64,000 nucleotides of DNA from an uncultured bacterium (GTDB lineage: Bacteria; Verrucomicrobiota; Kiritimatiellia; CAIKKV01; CAIJXV01). Positions 8,467 through 17,865 of this stretch are shown here, in pieces. Both the position numbers and the translations under genes were made by a program. Below the pieces are notes generated by a model. That model saw only the letters and a list, made by a program, of their open reading frames with translations, was not told the origin of the DNA and ran no database searches. The stretch lies in the NCBI GenBank assembly GCA_903824675.1, contig CAIJXV010000083.1, forward strand, positions 21,114 to 85,113. The letters run 5' to 3'. Each line of letters begins with the position of its first letter. The first letter of the stretch is position 1.

Positions 8467-11400
8467 ATGCCGCAAACTTCGGTGCCGACCTTGATATTGG
8501 CGGTTATCGCCTTTTGTGCTTCGGCCTACCATTTCTTGATTTATGCCCGACGTCCCACCCGTCGGGTCGATCTGACATTTGCCCTGGTCTGCCTGATGAT
8601 CGGGGTTTACGATCTGTTTTGTGTGGGCCTTTACGGGGCCTCGTCGCCAGAGGTCGGGGTGATCTGGCAGGAACGTCAGGTTTTGGCGTTGGGGTTGGTG
8701 GCGATCGCTTTTATCTGGTTCATTTCAGATTATACCGGGCGGGCGATCCGACCGGTCGTCTATGGCCTGACCCTGCTTTACAGCCTGTTGATCCTCTTTA
8801 ATATCGTCACCCAGTATCACTGGGCCTGGACGCATGAGCCGCTGATCAAGACCGTGAAATTACCCTGGGGGGGGAGCCTGGACTATCAGGAAATGACCGC
8901 GGGGCCGAGTACCGGGGTGATGTCCTTGAGTGGGGCGCTCATTTTTATTTATTGCGTCGTGCTGATTCGCCGTCTGTGGATCCGGGGGGATCGCCGGCGG
9001 GTGGGACCCCTGATTTTCGGAACCTTCGCTTTTTTCCTGGGAGTGGTGAATGATGCGGTAGTGTCCCTGGGACTCTATCCCGGTCCGTATCTGATCGAAT
9101 ATTCATTTCTCGCCCTGATCCTGGTCATGGAATGGGGTGTGATCGGCTCCGTGATTCGAACGGCGGCCTTGGAGGATTCGATCCGGCGGAGCGAAATGAT
9201 GTTTCGCAACTATTTCCGGTTGGGGGTGAGTGGGATGGCGATCATCGGGCCGGACAAGCGGTGGATGGAGGTGAATCGCCGGTTTTGTGAATTGCTGGGT
9301 TACTCCGCCGAGGAGCTGAAGAAAAAAACCTGGGCGGAAGTGACCCATCCGGAGGACCTGGTGGTTGAGCGCCGTAAATTCGACGGACTGCTGGACGGCC
9401 GGTTGGATGAGTACGCTCTGGAAAAGCGGTTTGTCCGGCGCAACGGGGAGATGTTGCAAGCGTATGTCAATGCGACCTGTGTGCGCGGAGATAATGGCCG
9501 GCTGGAAATGGTTCTGGCCGTCATCCAGGATATTTCCTATCGGAAGCAGGCCGAACTCGCCCTGCAGGAGAGCGAACAACGGTTGCGCAAGGTGATGGAA
9601 AGTCTGCCGCTGGGGATTCATCTGTACCGGCTGGATCCGGACAACCGCCTGGTCTTCATTGGCGCCAATCCCGGGTCCGACCGCCTGTTAAAGACTCACC
9701 ATCAACAATTTTTAGGAAAGACGATTGAGGAGGCCTTTCCGTCCCTGGTGGGGACCGGGATTCCCCAACACTATCGGGACGTGGCGGCGACCGGGGTCGG
9801 ATGGGACACTGAACAAATTCAATATCGGGACGCGCAGATCACGGGGGCCTATGAAGTGCATGCGTTCCAGATTTTGCCCGGGCACATGGCGGCGGTTTTT
9901 GCCGACATCACCGAGCGAAAACGGGCGGAGCGTTCCCTGCGATTCATGCAATTCGCGCTGGAACACGGAGCCGAGGCGGCTCTGTGGTTCCGGCCCAATG
10001 CCACCCTCTTCTATGTTAACGAATCCGCCGAGGGATTGTTGGGATATTCACGGAGCGAGTTGCTGGGGTTACGGATATTCGATTTCGATCGGGAATCCAC
10101 GCCGGAAAAATGGGCGGAAGAGATTTGCTCCCTGCGGACCTCCCGCGTCATGACGCGTCTGGCCCGGTTCCTTCGGAAAGATGGGGGACAGGTTCCGGTG
10201 GAAATCAAAGCCTGCCATTTGGAGTACGAACAAGAGGAATTTATCATCGCCTTTGTCCGCGATTTATCTGAACGGACCCAGGCGGAAAATGAACGCCGCA
10301 CCTTGGAAAGCCAGATGTTGCATGTTCAGAAACTGGAAAGTCTCGGGGTCCTGGCCGGTGGGATTGCGCATGATTTCAACAACCTGTTGATGGCGATCAT
10401 GGGCTATGCGGATTTGGCCCTGCTGCCGGAGATCACGAATGACGAATTGCGCAGTGATCTCGAAGGCATCCAGAAAAACGGACGGCGGGCATCGGAACTT
10501 TGCCAGCAACTGCTGGCGTATTCCGGACGCGGCCGCCTGAACCGGGAGACGATGGATCTGAACGCGGCGATTCGGGAAATGCCCCATCTGCTCTCGGTCT
10601 CCATTTCGAAGAAGGCGGTCCTCCGTTACTTTTTCGATGATTCCCTGCCGCGGATTCAGGCCGATCCCACGCAGATCCGCCAGATCGTCATGAATCTGAT
10701 CACGAACGCTTCCGATGCCTTGGAAGATCGGGAGGGTTTCATCACGTTACGGACCGAGGTGATGGAGTGTTCCCGCGAGTTTCTCCGGCACACGTTGTTT
10801 GGGGAAAACCTGCCCGGCGGGAGCTATGTCTTCATCGAGGTGGCCGATACCGGGTGCGGGATGGAGGCCGATGTTTTGAGCCGCATTTTCGACCCCTTCT
10901 TCACCACCAAGACATCGGGGCGAGGGCTGGGCCTGGCGGCTGTTTTAGGCATTATCCGCGGTCACCAAGGGACCCTGCAGGTGACCAGCCGCAAAGGCAG
11001 TGGTTCACTCTTCAAAGTCTTCTTTCCCGCCCTTCCGGCCGAACCGGAGGCCCCGGCGATCGCGGTTACCCCGGCTTCTGCTCCCGAGGTCGTCGAATGG
11101 CGGGGGAGCGGTACGGTGTTGTTGGCGGATGATGAAGAATCGATCCGGGTGGTGTCCCGGCGGATGTTGGAGCGGATGGGATTCCAGGTGGTCACGGCGG
11201 CTGACGGACCGGAAGTGATTGCTCTGCTTCAGGCTGAGCCGAATCGGTTCACAGCGGCCCTGATCGACATGAGCATGCCCGGCTTGGACGGGGTGGAGAC
11301 CTTCCATCGTATCCGATATCTGCAACCCCGCTTACCGGTTTTGATCTGTACCGGATTCGACGAGGAAGAGACCGCGCGGCATTTTGTCAACTGCAAGCGG

Positions 11401-11469
11401 GTGTCGTTTATTCAAAAGCCGTTTAATCTGGACAAATTGACCGGGCGGCTTCGTCAATTGCTGGCCTAG
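8467..11469 (+). CDS. Hybrid sensor histidine kinase: 7TM, three PAS, HisKA/HATPase, receiver
   Basis: A 1000-residue membrane sensor. Residues 1-220 hold about seven hydrophobic helices (7TM histidine-kinase N-terminal region). Three PAS-like segments follow, at about 240-355, 370-480 and 490-605. The phosphoacceptor is His635 in GGIAHDFNNLLMAIMGYADL, an NtrB-like H box. The N box is QIVMNLITNASDAL and the G boxes are VADTGCGM and GRGLGLAAVLGI. A C-terminal receiver (about 880-998) carries Asp934 in LIDMSMPGLDG and the conserved lysine in IQKPFN. No HTH partner is adjacent, so the output protein is unknown. Confidence 0.9.
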   Translation: MPQTSVPTLILAVIAFCASAYHFLIYARRPTRRVDLTFALVCLMIGVYDLFCVGLYGASSPEVGVIWQERQVLALGLVAIAFIWFISDYTGRAIRPVVYGLTLLYSLLILFNIVTQYHWAWTHEPLIKTVKLPWGGSLDYQEMTAGPSTGVMSLSGALIFIYCVVLIRRLWIRGDRRRVGPLIFGTFAFFLGVVNDAVVSLGLYPGPYLIEYSFLALILVMEWGVIGSVIRTAALEDSIRRSEMMFRNYFRLGVSGMAIIGPDKRWMEVNRRFCELLGYSAEELKKKTWAEVTHPEDLVVERRKFDGLLDGRLDEYALEKRFVRRNGEMLQAYVNATCVRGDNGRLEMVLAVIQDISYRKQAELALQESEQRLRKVMESLPLGIHLYRLDPDNRLVFIGANPGSDRLLKTHHQQFLGKTIEEAFPSLVGTGIPQHYRDVAATGVGWDTEQIQYRDAQITGAYEVHAFQILPGHMAAVFADITERKRAERSLRFMQFALEHGAEAALWFRPNATLFYVNESAEGLLGYSRSELLGLRIFDFDRESTPEKWAEEICSLRTSRVMTRLARFLRKDGGQVPVEIKACHLEYEQEEFIIAFVRDLSERTQAENERRTLESQMLHVQKLESLGVLAGGIAHDFNNLLMAIMGYADLALLPEITNDELRSDLEGIQKNGRRASELCQQLLAYSGRGRLNRETMDLNAAIREMPHLLSVSISKKAVLRYFFDDSLPRIQADPTQIRQIVMNLITNASDALEDREGFITLRTEVMECSREFLRHTLFGENLPGGSYVFIEVADTGCGMEADVLSRIFDPFFTTKTSGRGLGLAAVLGIIRGHQGTLQVTSRKGSGSLFKVFFPALPAEPEAPAIAVTPASAPEVVEWRGSGTVLLADDEESIRVVSRRMLERMGFQVVTAADGPEVIALLQAEPNRFTAALIDMSMPGLDGVETFHRIRYLQPRLPVLICTGFDEEETARHFVNCKRVSFIQKPFNLDKLTGRLRQLLA

Positions 11470-11474
11470 ATCAG

Positions 11475-11500
11475 CCTGAGCCGGCAAGGGCTCAGCTTTC
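11475..11500 (+). terminator. Possible terminator after the hybrid kinase
   Basis: CTGAGCC (11476-11482), a 6-nt loop and GGCTCAG (11489-11495) form a 7-bp stem followed by CTTTCTT. It lies just after the kinase stop and overlaps the end of the convergent membrane-protein gene, so it may serve both strands weakly. Confidence 0.45.
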
Positions 11501-11869
11501 TTCCGGGTCATATATCCCCGGAAAAATCCGAATGAAAAACCCGAACATTTTGATCGCGGCGGTCAGGATGGAAACGATAAATCCCGGACCGAGGGCGTCG
11601 GCTTCGGGAGGGATTTTGAATCCCCAATAGTGGACTACAACCAGGGTTGCGAATGTTTTGATCGAGGCTTCCACGGCTTCCCGGCCGTCAAGGGTGGGCA
11701 GGGTGATCAGGCAGAAAAGAATATCCGTCAGGATATCGGCGATCAGGAATCCGGCGAGGCATCCGCGAATTACAGGTGAGGTCGATTTTTCGCCCAGGAT
11801 CAAGAGGGCCATCAAGACCAGATACAATAGAACGCGAATGCATCTCCACATCCATCGCCAAGAATACAT
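11492..11869 (-). CDS. Small multi-pass membrane protein of unknown function
   Basis: A 125-residue hydrophobic protein with a good AGGAAGGG ribosome site. It has about three membrane spans: near residues 8-24, 35-58 (GFLIADILTDILFCLITL) and 95-118. No family motif is recognised. Its gene converges on the hybrid kinase and may be independent of it. Confidence 0.55.
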   Translation of the reverse strand: MYSWRWMWRCIRVLLYLVLMALLILGEKSTSPVIRGCLAGFLIADILTDILFCLITLPTLDGREAVEASIKTFATLVVVHYWGFKIPPEADALGPGFIVSILTAAIKMFGFFIRIFPGIYDPEES

Positions 11870-12149
11870 GAATCCCTTCCTGCTGGCAGCCTCCGCTCAG
11901 CCGCCAAGCGTTTGCCGATGGGGCTTGCCTTGGGGTCTGCTCCAAGGTCCCGTTAACGGACAGAGTCGCGCTCTTTTTAAGCTAACCCATCTCCTCGGGG
12001 GATGCAATTGATTTCCTGTTTCCCGAGAGTATCTCTTTATATATACTTACCAGCAAAAATAAGGGAAATTGATTTTTCCTGAATTTTGACCTTCGCCCCA
12101 TAGGGCGAATCGACTTGTTTCGGGGTTTCTCATTGGGTAGGTTTATTTC
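11870..12149. other. Divergent intergenic region
   Basis: About 280 bp, AT-rich at 12000-12080. A short hairpin TTCGCCC-CATA-GGGCGAA sits at 12092-12109, about 40 bp before the propeller gene. Promoters for both flanking genes should lie here, but I see no confident -35/-10 pair. Confidence 0.35.
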
Positions 12150-13775
12150 ATGAAGATATCGATCTCATTTGTCTGGATGCTGTTGAGTCAGATCCTTCTC
12201 GGCGTTCTTCAGAGTGTGGCGGTGGAGCCGGCCTGGGTCTGGGCCCAGAAGGCGAATGCGGACGCCCGGGCCGTGGCGGTCGATTCCAATGGGAATGCTT
12301 ACATTGCCGGTTGGTTTAGTGAGACCAACGTTTTTGGAACAAACGTCTTGTCCCCCTATGACGGCTTTTCCGATATCTTTTTGGTTAAAGTCAATCCCCA
12401 AGGGAACTACCTCTGGGCTAATTGCGCAACCGGTGCAATGTTTGACCGGGTCCGGGATATCGACGTGGACCCGCAGGGTAATGTCCTGCTCACGGGCGAA
12501 TTCTCGAAAAATCTGGCCTTCGGTTCTCACGTCGTCCAGGTTGCGCAGAATGACTACGACGTTTTCATTGCCAAGGCGGGTTTGGATGGCGCCTTCCTCT
12601 GGGCGGTGAGAGGCGGTGGGGGGAGCGATGATGTTGCGTACGGAGTGGCCTCCGATCCCGCCGGCAACGTGATCGTGGTCGGCCAGTGTTCCGGGAACGC
12701 CGTGTTTGGGTCTTTCACGAACACCCTGAACGACTGGAGTTACTTCGTCGCCAAACTCGATCCCGCCGGGCAGTATCTGTGGGTGAACTATGGTCGGCCC
12801 ACTCAGACGGGAGGTAGCGTGTGGTTACGCGATGTCGATGTGGATGCCGCTAGTAACATTTACGTTATCGGTACCTTCACCGGCTCGAATCTGGTGGTGG
12901 GTGCCAGCACCCTGGTCACGGCTTCGTCACAAACCGAGAACATGTTCGTGATGAAGCTTGCGCCGAACGGCAACGGCCTCTGGGCCGTACAGGGAGGGCA
13001 AACCAATTTCACCCTGTTGGATGACGGCGGTGATGCCATTGTGATGGACTCGAAGGGCAATGCATTGATCACCGGCACGTTCGGACTTCGGGGACGCTTT
13101 GGCCCGTTTCTGCTCACCAGCAAGCAGGCGCGCGATATGTTCGTTGCGAAACTTGATCCGGATGGCGCCTTCCTTTGGGCCACCAACGCCACCGGCACCA
13201 ATGCCGCCCTGGCCGGCGATGCCATCGCCTGTGGTGTGTATGACACCGTCATCATTTGCGGCGCGTTCGAAGGCACCGCTGAATTCGGTTCGCACCAAGT
13301 GGTCGCCCGAGGCAATTCAGCCGATGTTTTTGTGACCAAGCTGAGCAGCCAGGGCGAGTTTTTGTGGGCCGCGCGGGCGGGGGGAGACGACACGGATTAC
13401 GCTTACGGAATCGGTGTGCTGAGTGACGGGGATGCGATGGTGGTGGGGACTCTCAAAGGGGCCAGTGATTTCGGGGTGCATAAAGTGCCCGGCGTGTGGT
13501 TCATGGGGAGTTGGCGCAATCAGATGTATGCGGCTCGGATGTGCGCTTTTTCGCCCCCCTGGATTTCGGAAATGACCGTCGGCGCCGATAGCGTGTTGTT
13601 GGATTGCAACGATATGGCACGGTCGGAAACTATTGCGCTGGAGAGCTCAACCAATTTGATGACTGGCGACTGGGATCCGGTGACCAATTGGATTCCCAAC
13701 CTCACGACCGGACGGGTCGATGTTCCCATAGCGCCGGACGAGAGAGCCCTATTCTTCCGTCTGCGACATCGATAA
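12150..13775 (+). CDS. Secreted SBBP-like beta-propeller repeat protein
   Basis: A 541-residue protein. The N-terminus (basic, then VWMLLSQILLGVLQSVAVEPA) is a likely signal peptide. About eight repeats follow, of the form 'G-N-x-Y-I-x-G-x-F...F-G...D-x-F-x-x-K-x-x-x-x-G-x-x-L-W', for example at residues 45-95, 105-150 and 155-205. These match SBBP-type seven-bladed propeller repeats. The last 70 residues (ALESSTNL...ALFFRLRHR) resemble the C-terminal beta domain of many verrucomicrobial secreted proteins. Probably a surface or extracellular binding protein. No catalytic motif was seen. Confidence 0.75.
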   Translation: MKISISFVWMLLSQILLGVLQSVAVEPAWVWAQKANADARAVAVDSNGNAYIAGWFSETNVFGTNVLSPYDGFSDIFLVKVNPQGNYLWANCATGAMFDRVRDIDVDPQGNVLLTGEFSKNLAFGSHVVQVAQNDYDVFIAKAGLDGAFLWAVRGGGGSDDVAYGVASDPAGNVIVVGQCSGNAVFGSFTNTLNDWSYFVAKLDPAGQYLWVNYGRPTQTGGSVWLRDVDVDAASNIYVIGTFTGSNLVVGASTLVTASSQTENMFVMKLAPNGNGLWAVQGGQTNFTLLDDGGDAIVMDSKGNALITGTFGLRGRFGPFLLTSKQARDMFVAKLDPDGAFLWATNATGTNAALAGDAIACGVYDTVIICGAFEGTAEFGSHQVVARGNSADVFVTKLSSQGEFLWAARAGGDDTDYAYGIGVLSDGDAMVVGTLKGASDFGVHKVPGVWFMGSWRNQMYAARMCAFSPPWISEMTVGADSVLLDCNDMARSETIALESSTNLMTGDWDPVTNWIPNLTTGRVDVPIAPDERALFFRLRHR

Positions 13776-13829
13776 TATGTCCCGCCGCGTGTCTGCGATT
13801 GGGTGCACTCCACAACCGGCTCCCCTGTA

Positions 13830-13880
13830 GGCATTCTTGCCTGATATTCCCCTTCCTCCCCGGAGTCGGGCAGGAATGCC
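13830..13880. repeat. Imperfect inverted repeat in the intergenic gap
   Basis: GGCATTCTTGCCTGA at 13830-13844 pairs with TCGGGCAGGAATGCC at 13866-13880, with two mismatches over 15. No T-run follows. It lies after the propeller gene and could be a repetitive extragenic palindrome. Confidence 0.45.
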
Positions 13881-13907
13881 CAACTTACTTGGATTCAAGC
13901 GATCATT

Positions 13908-13926
13908 GCACCGAATCGCAGATGCG
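13908..13926 (+). repeat. Leader repeat copy 2
   Basis: A 19-base identical copy of the element at 7223-7241, here about 105 bp upstream of the first DegT-type aminotransferase gene. It is likewise followed by TTACTTTTG near 13979. Confidence 0.5.
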
Positions 13927-14029
13927 TCCCAGTGTCGCCTCCCCCAAAATAATTGATGACGCCGGGCTAGATTTATCTTACTTTTGACGGAATCATCCTA
14001 TGGCATCTTTCATCTACACAAGGACTCGA

Positions 14030-15349
14030 ATGAAAAAAACAAATCCGAAACTCGCTTTAAAGGGGGGCCCCAAAAGCGTGACCCTCCCGGATGGCGACAT
14101 TTTCCGCTGGCCGATGGTGACCGCCGAGGATGAGATGGCCGTGCTGGATGTGGTCCGGGCCGGCGCCATGAGCGGCACGCCCATCACCAAGGAGTTCGAA
14201 CGTGAATTCCGCGCCTGGCTGGGGACGAAATATTCGCTGGGCTATTGCAACGGCACGGCGGCGCTGCACGCGGCGATGTGGGCTTGCGGAGTCGGGGCGG
14301 GGGATGAACTGATCGCGCCGAGCATGACCTATTGGGCGAGTTGCACGGCGGCCCTGTCGTTGGGCGCGGCGGTGAACTTTGCCGACATTGATCCCGACAC
14401 CCTGTGTATCGATCCCGACGATATCGAACACCGGATCGGCCCGAAAACCCGGGCGATCGTCGTGGTGCATTATTGCGGATATCCCTGCGACATGGATAAA
14501 ATCATGCGGATCGCCCGCAAGCACAGGGTGAAGGTGATCGAGGATGTGTCGCATGCCCAGGGCGGATTGTACAAAGGGCGCAAGGTGGGGACGATCGGCG
14601 ACATCGGCGCGATGAGCCTGATGTCCGGGAAAAGCTTTGCCATTGGCGAAGCGGGGATAATGGTCACCCATAACCGCGATTTGTATGAGCGGTGCGTGGC
14701 CTATGGCCATTACGAACGCACGGGGCTCGCTTCCACCTACAACAAGGCCGACCAGCAGATCACGAGCAAGGAACTTCAGCAATTCTCCGGAGTGCCGTTG
14801 GGCGGCGCCAAGCATCGGATGAACCAGACCTGCTCGGCGATGGGCCGGGTCCAATTGAAATATTACCCCCGGCGGATGAAGGAAATTCAGGCCGCCATGA
14901 ATCGTTTTTGGGATCTCCTGGAAGGTGTGCCGGGCCTCAAGGCGCATCGCCCTTCGAAAAAATCGGGCAGTACCATGGGCGGTTGGTATTATGCGCGGGG
15001 CCTCTACCGGGCCCAGGAACTGGGAGGCCTGTCGGCGGCCAAATTCTGCGAGGCCGTTCGGGCGGAAGGGGTGCCGATGGCGCATCCGGGCTCTAATTTC
15101 CCGCTTCATCTGCATAACGTGTTTCACACGGCCGATCTCTTCCACATGGGCCGGCCGACGATGATCTCCTTTGGCCAGCGCGATGTCCGCCAGGGTCCGG
15201 GCTCATTGCCGGTTTCGGAAGCGGTCGATGCCACGGTCATCGGGGTGCCGTGGTTCAAGAAAGACAAGCCTGCTCTCATTAAACAATATGCGGCCGCCTA
15301 TCGCAAGGTGGCGGAGCAAGCCGCGCAGTTAAAGGACTCCGTCGAATGA
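14030..15349 (+). CDS. DegT/DnrJ/EryC1/StrS-family PLP aminotransferase, copy 1
   Basis: The ATG at 14030 is chosen because AGGA precedes it by 5 nt and the protein then aligns from residue 1 with its neighbour (MKK...KLAL-GGPKSVTLP). It has 439 residues. A fold-type I aminotransferase: YCNGTAALHAAMWACG binds the cofactor phosphate, VIEDVSHAQGG carries the conserved Asp, and Lys201 in SLMSGKSFAIGEAG is the Schiff-base lysine. Family members aminate keto-sugars or form aminocyclitols. There is no neighbouring nucleotide-sugar pathway, so its substrate is unclear. It is translationally coupled to copy 2. Confidence 0.88.
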   Translation: MKKTNPKLALKGGPKSVTLPDGDIFRWPMVTAEDEMAVLDVVRAGAMSGTPITKEFEREFRAWLGTKYSLGYCNGTAALHAAMWACGVGAGDELIAPSMTYWASCTAALSLGAAVNFADIDPDTLCIDPDDIEHRIGPKTRAIVVVHYCGYPCDMDKIMRIARKHRVKVIEDVSHAQGGLYKGRKVGTIGDIGAMSLMSGKSFAIGEAGIMVTHNRDLYERCVAYGHYERTGLASTYNKADQQITSKELQQFSGVPLGGAKHRMNQTCSAMGRVQLKYYPRRMKEIQAAMNRFWDLLEGVPGLKAHRPSKKSGSTMGGWYYARGLYRAQELGGLSAAKFCEAVRAEGVPMAHPGSNFPLHLHNVFHTADLFHMGRPTMISFGQRDVRQGPGSLPVSEAVDATVIGVPWFKKDKPALIKQYAAAYRKVAEQAAQLKDSVE

Positions 15350-16653
15350 AAAAGATCCGATCGAAATTAGCTTTGTTGGGCGGCCCGAAAAGTGTGACGT
15401 TACCCGAAGGGGATATGTTTCGTTGGCCGATTGTGACGGCCGAGGACGAGAAAGCGGTACTGGACGTGTTGCGGGCCGGCGCCATGAGCGGCACCCCGAT
15501 CACCAAGGAATTCGAGCGCGAGTTCCGCACCTGGATGGGGATGAAATATTCCCTGGGTTATTGCAACGGGACCTCGGCGCTGCATGCCGCGATGTGGGCC
15601 TGCGGAGTGGGGGCCGGCGATGAAGTGATTTGTCCGAGCATGACCTACTGGGCCAGTTGCACGTCGGCGTTGTCATTGGGCGCGGCGGTGAACTTTGCCG
15701 ATATCGATCCGGACACCCTCTGCATTGATCCGGCCGACATCGAGCATCGGATCGGCCCCAAAACCCGGGCCATCATGGTGGTCCACTATGCCGGGTATCC
15801 GTGTGACATGGATAAAATCATGCGCATCGCCCGCAAGCATAAGGTGAAGGTGATCGAGGATGTCTCGCACGCGCAGGGCGGTTTGTACAAGGGGCGGATG
15901 GTGGGAACCTTCGGCGACATTGCCGCGATGAGCCTGATGGCCGGGAAAAGTTTTGCGATCGGCGAAGCGGGGATGATGGTTACCAATAACCGTGATTTAT
16001 ACGAACGATGCGTGGCCTACGGTCATTACGAACGCACGGGGCTTGCATCCACCTACAACAAGGCCGACCAGCAGATCACGAGCAAGGAACTCCAGCAATT
16101 TTCCGGAGTGCCGCTGGGCGGCGCCAAACATCGCATGAACCAGACGTGTTCGGCGATGGGGCGGGTCCAATTGAAATACTATCCGAAGCGGATCAAGGAA
16201 ATTCAAAAGGCGATGAATTATTTCTGGGATTTATTGGAAGGCGTGCCGGGCCTCAAGGCGCATCGCCCCCCGAAAAAATCCGGGAGTACGATGGCCGGCT
16301 GGTATGCGGCCAGAGGTTTGTATCGGGCTGAAGAACTGGGCGGGCTGCCGGCGGCTAAATTCTGCGAAGCGCTGCGGGCCGAGGGCGTCTGGACTCACCC
16401 CGGGACCAATTCAGCCCTGCATTTACATAATGTGTTTCACACGGCCGACCTGTTCCACATGGGCAAGCCGACGATGATCGCCTTTGGCCAGCGCGATGTG
16501 CGCCAAGGGAAGGGCGCCTTGCCGGTGAGCGAGGGGACTTCCAGCACCGTCATCGGGATCCCCTGGTTTAAAAAATACCGACCAGCCCTCATCAAGCAAT
16601 ATGCGGCCGCCTATCGCAAGGTGGCGGAGCAGGCGGCTGCGTTGATGGGGTAG
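15346..16653 (+). CDS. DegT/DnrJ/EryC1/StrS-family PLP aminotransferase, copy 2
   Basis: A 435-residue tandem paralogue of the preceding gene, nearly identical through most of its length, with Lys201 retained (SLMAGKSFAIGEAG). Its ATG overlaps the stop of copy 1 by 4 bases. Differences cluster around residues 93-107, 190-212 and 325-375. For example, AEGVPMAHPGSNF in copy 1 becomes AEGVWTHPGTNS here, a region expected to line the substrate pocket. This suggests divergence of specificity or formation of a heterodimer. The two genes form an operon. Confidence 0.88.
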   Translation: MKKIRSKLALLGGPKSVTLPEGDMFRWPIVTAEDEKAVLDVLRAGAMSGTPITKEFEREFRTWMGMKYSLGYCNGTSALHAAMWACGVGAGDEVICPSMTYWASCTSALSLGAAVNFADIDPDTLCIDPADIEHRIGPKTRAIMVVHYAGYPCDMDKIMRIARKHKVKVIEDVSHAQGGLYKGRMVGTFGDIAAMSLMAGKSFAIGEAGMMVTNNRDLYERCVAYGHYERTGLASTYNKADQQITSKELQQFSGVPLGGAKHRMNQTCSAMGRVQLKYYPKRIKEIQKAMNYFWDLLEGVPGLKAHRPPKKSGSTMAGWYAARGLYRAEELGGLPAAKFCEALRAEGVWTHPGTNSALHLHNVFHTADLFHMGKPTMIAFGQRDVRQGKGALPVSEGTSSTVIGIPWFKKYRPALIKQYAAAYRKVAEQAAALMG

Positions 16654-16669
16654 AAGCCCGTCTTTCGTC

Positions 16670-16810
16670 TTCCCCGCTTCGTTTCTGATGCCGGAGATAT
16701 TCCTGGATTTGGCGGATATCGACGTCATTGAGCAATAAATGCCTGGCGAACGAATGCCGCAGCGGGAACGATTCAGTTTCGATGCTGAAACTGTAAACAA
16801 CAATACGACA
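16670..16810 (-). pseudogene. Tyrosine recombinase/integrase C-terminal remnant
   Basis: On the minus strand about 45 codons read ...PLRHSFARHLL...DVDIRQIQEYLRHQ, the catalytic His-x-x-Arg box and following helix of XerC/integron-type tyrosine recombinases (canonical LRHSFATHLL...GVDIRTIQELLGH). The rest of the enzyme, including the N-terminal DNA-binding domain and the C-terminal Tyr, is missing. It is a dead fragment left by a mobile element at the left edge of an AT-richer segment. Confidence 0.7.
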
Positions 16811-17187
16811 AATTTCGGGGGTGGGCCGGGCGGTCCCTCGCACGGCATTAGATCAAGAACGAAGAGAATATCCCGCCGCAGGGACGCGTCGGGCCACCTC
16901 GGAAACGTACACTAACTGAATTGTTCCGATTTAGAGAATGGACTGAGGAATGCTTGGGAAAACCGGGCAATTGTAAAGTATTTTTAGTGCTTTTAGATCC
17001 TTCTCCTCGTAAAAATGTCCGGGACATGTAGTCGGCAACATATCCTGGCAAAATGCCAGCAATTGTAATCGAAAAACAAAGAAATCATTTAAATGCCTCA
17101 ATGTTTTTTCATATAACGATTAAATTGCATCTTTTTACTGTTGTTGGTTGTCTTGAAAACCAGTAAATGTAATCAGCAACAGATAAA
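16811..17187. other. AT-rich intergenic segment with short repeats
   Basis: About 375 bp of markedly AT-richer DNA than its surroundings. A perfect hairpin CTGGCA-AAA-TGCCAG sits at 17045-17059. An imperfect direct repeat, ATGTAGTCGGCAACATAT near 17029 and ATGTAATCAGCAACAGAT near 17168, flanks part of it. No gene is visible. Together with the integrase remnant this suggests an inserted segment. Confidence 0.45.
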
Positions 17188-17865
17188 ATGTTCGCCAACA
17201 AGATGACTAAAGAAAAGAAACAGACTCAACCAGGTATCGGCAAGACCGTGCTATTGCCCGGCTGTTCGGGGTGCGGACTTGGGTGCCTGGGAACGTTACT
17301 GCTTTGTCTTGCAGCAATGACTCTTGGCTTTGCAATTGTTCCCTTTAATACAGCATTCCTCGGTGGAGTTGCTGGATTTGTTGTAGTCCTTGCAACGGCC
17401 ATAGTGGCAAGAATCAAAGGCAGATCTCCCCCGTGGCGCGTGTTCTTTGGCGAAATCGTGATAATTGCTGCGTTGTTGCTCGGCTTCTTTCTCTGGGACA
17501 CGCCATGGTATGTATACCGTTGCGTGTTAGGAGATCCAATTCCATCAAGCGTTAAGATAATACGTGCAGAATATGAAGAACACCCCATGGATCCATCAGC
17601 ATGGATGCACATCAAGATATCCCCCTCGGATCTACCTTCGGTGATAGCGAAGAACAATCTCACACCCGACCATCACCCTCCAAAAGATAGATATGCCCTC
17701 AACACACAACCTGCTTGGTGGAAACCACTAGAGTTTGGCGCGAACGCTCGACTCTTTAAAAAAGACGGCTATCGAACAGATTACACGGGATCTATAAGCT
17801 ATGTGGTCGGCATATGGGTTAACGAGGAAACAAATGAAGTTTATGGCTACTACATAAACTTCTAG
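17188..17865 (+). CDS. Orphan membrane protein of unknown function, atypical composition
   Basis: A 225-residue protein. An ATG at 17203 (MTKEKK) is an equally good start. Three hydrophobic helices lie near residues 28-55, 55-72 and 88-103, preceded by a Cys/Gly-rich stretch PGCSGCGLGCLG. A soluble C-terminal domain follows. I recognise no family. Codon use is AT-richer than neighbouring genes and the gene stands alone in the segment next to an integrase remnant, consistent with horizontal acquisition. Confidence 0.55.
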   Translation: MFANKMTKEKKQTQPGIGKTVLLPGCSGCGLGCLGTLLLCLAAMTLGFAIVPFNTAFLGGVAGFVVVLATAIVARIKGRSPPWRVFFGEIVIIAALLLGFFLWDTPWYVYRCVLGDPIPSSVKIIRAEYEEHPMDPSAWMHIKISPSDLPSVIAKNNLTPDHHPPKDRYALNTQPAWWKPLEFGANARLFKKDGYRTDYTGSISYVVGIWVNEETNEVYGYYINF

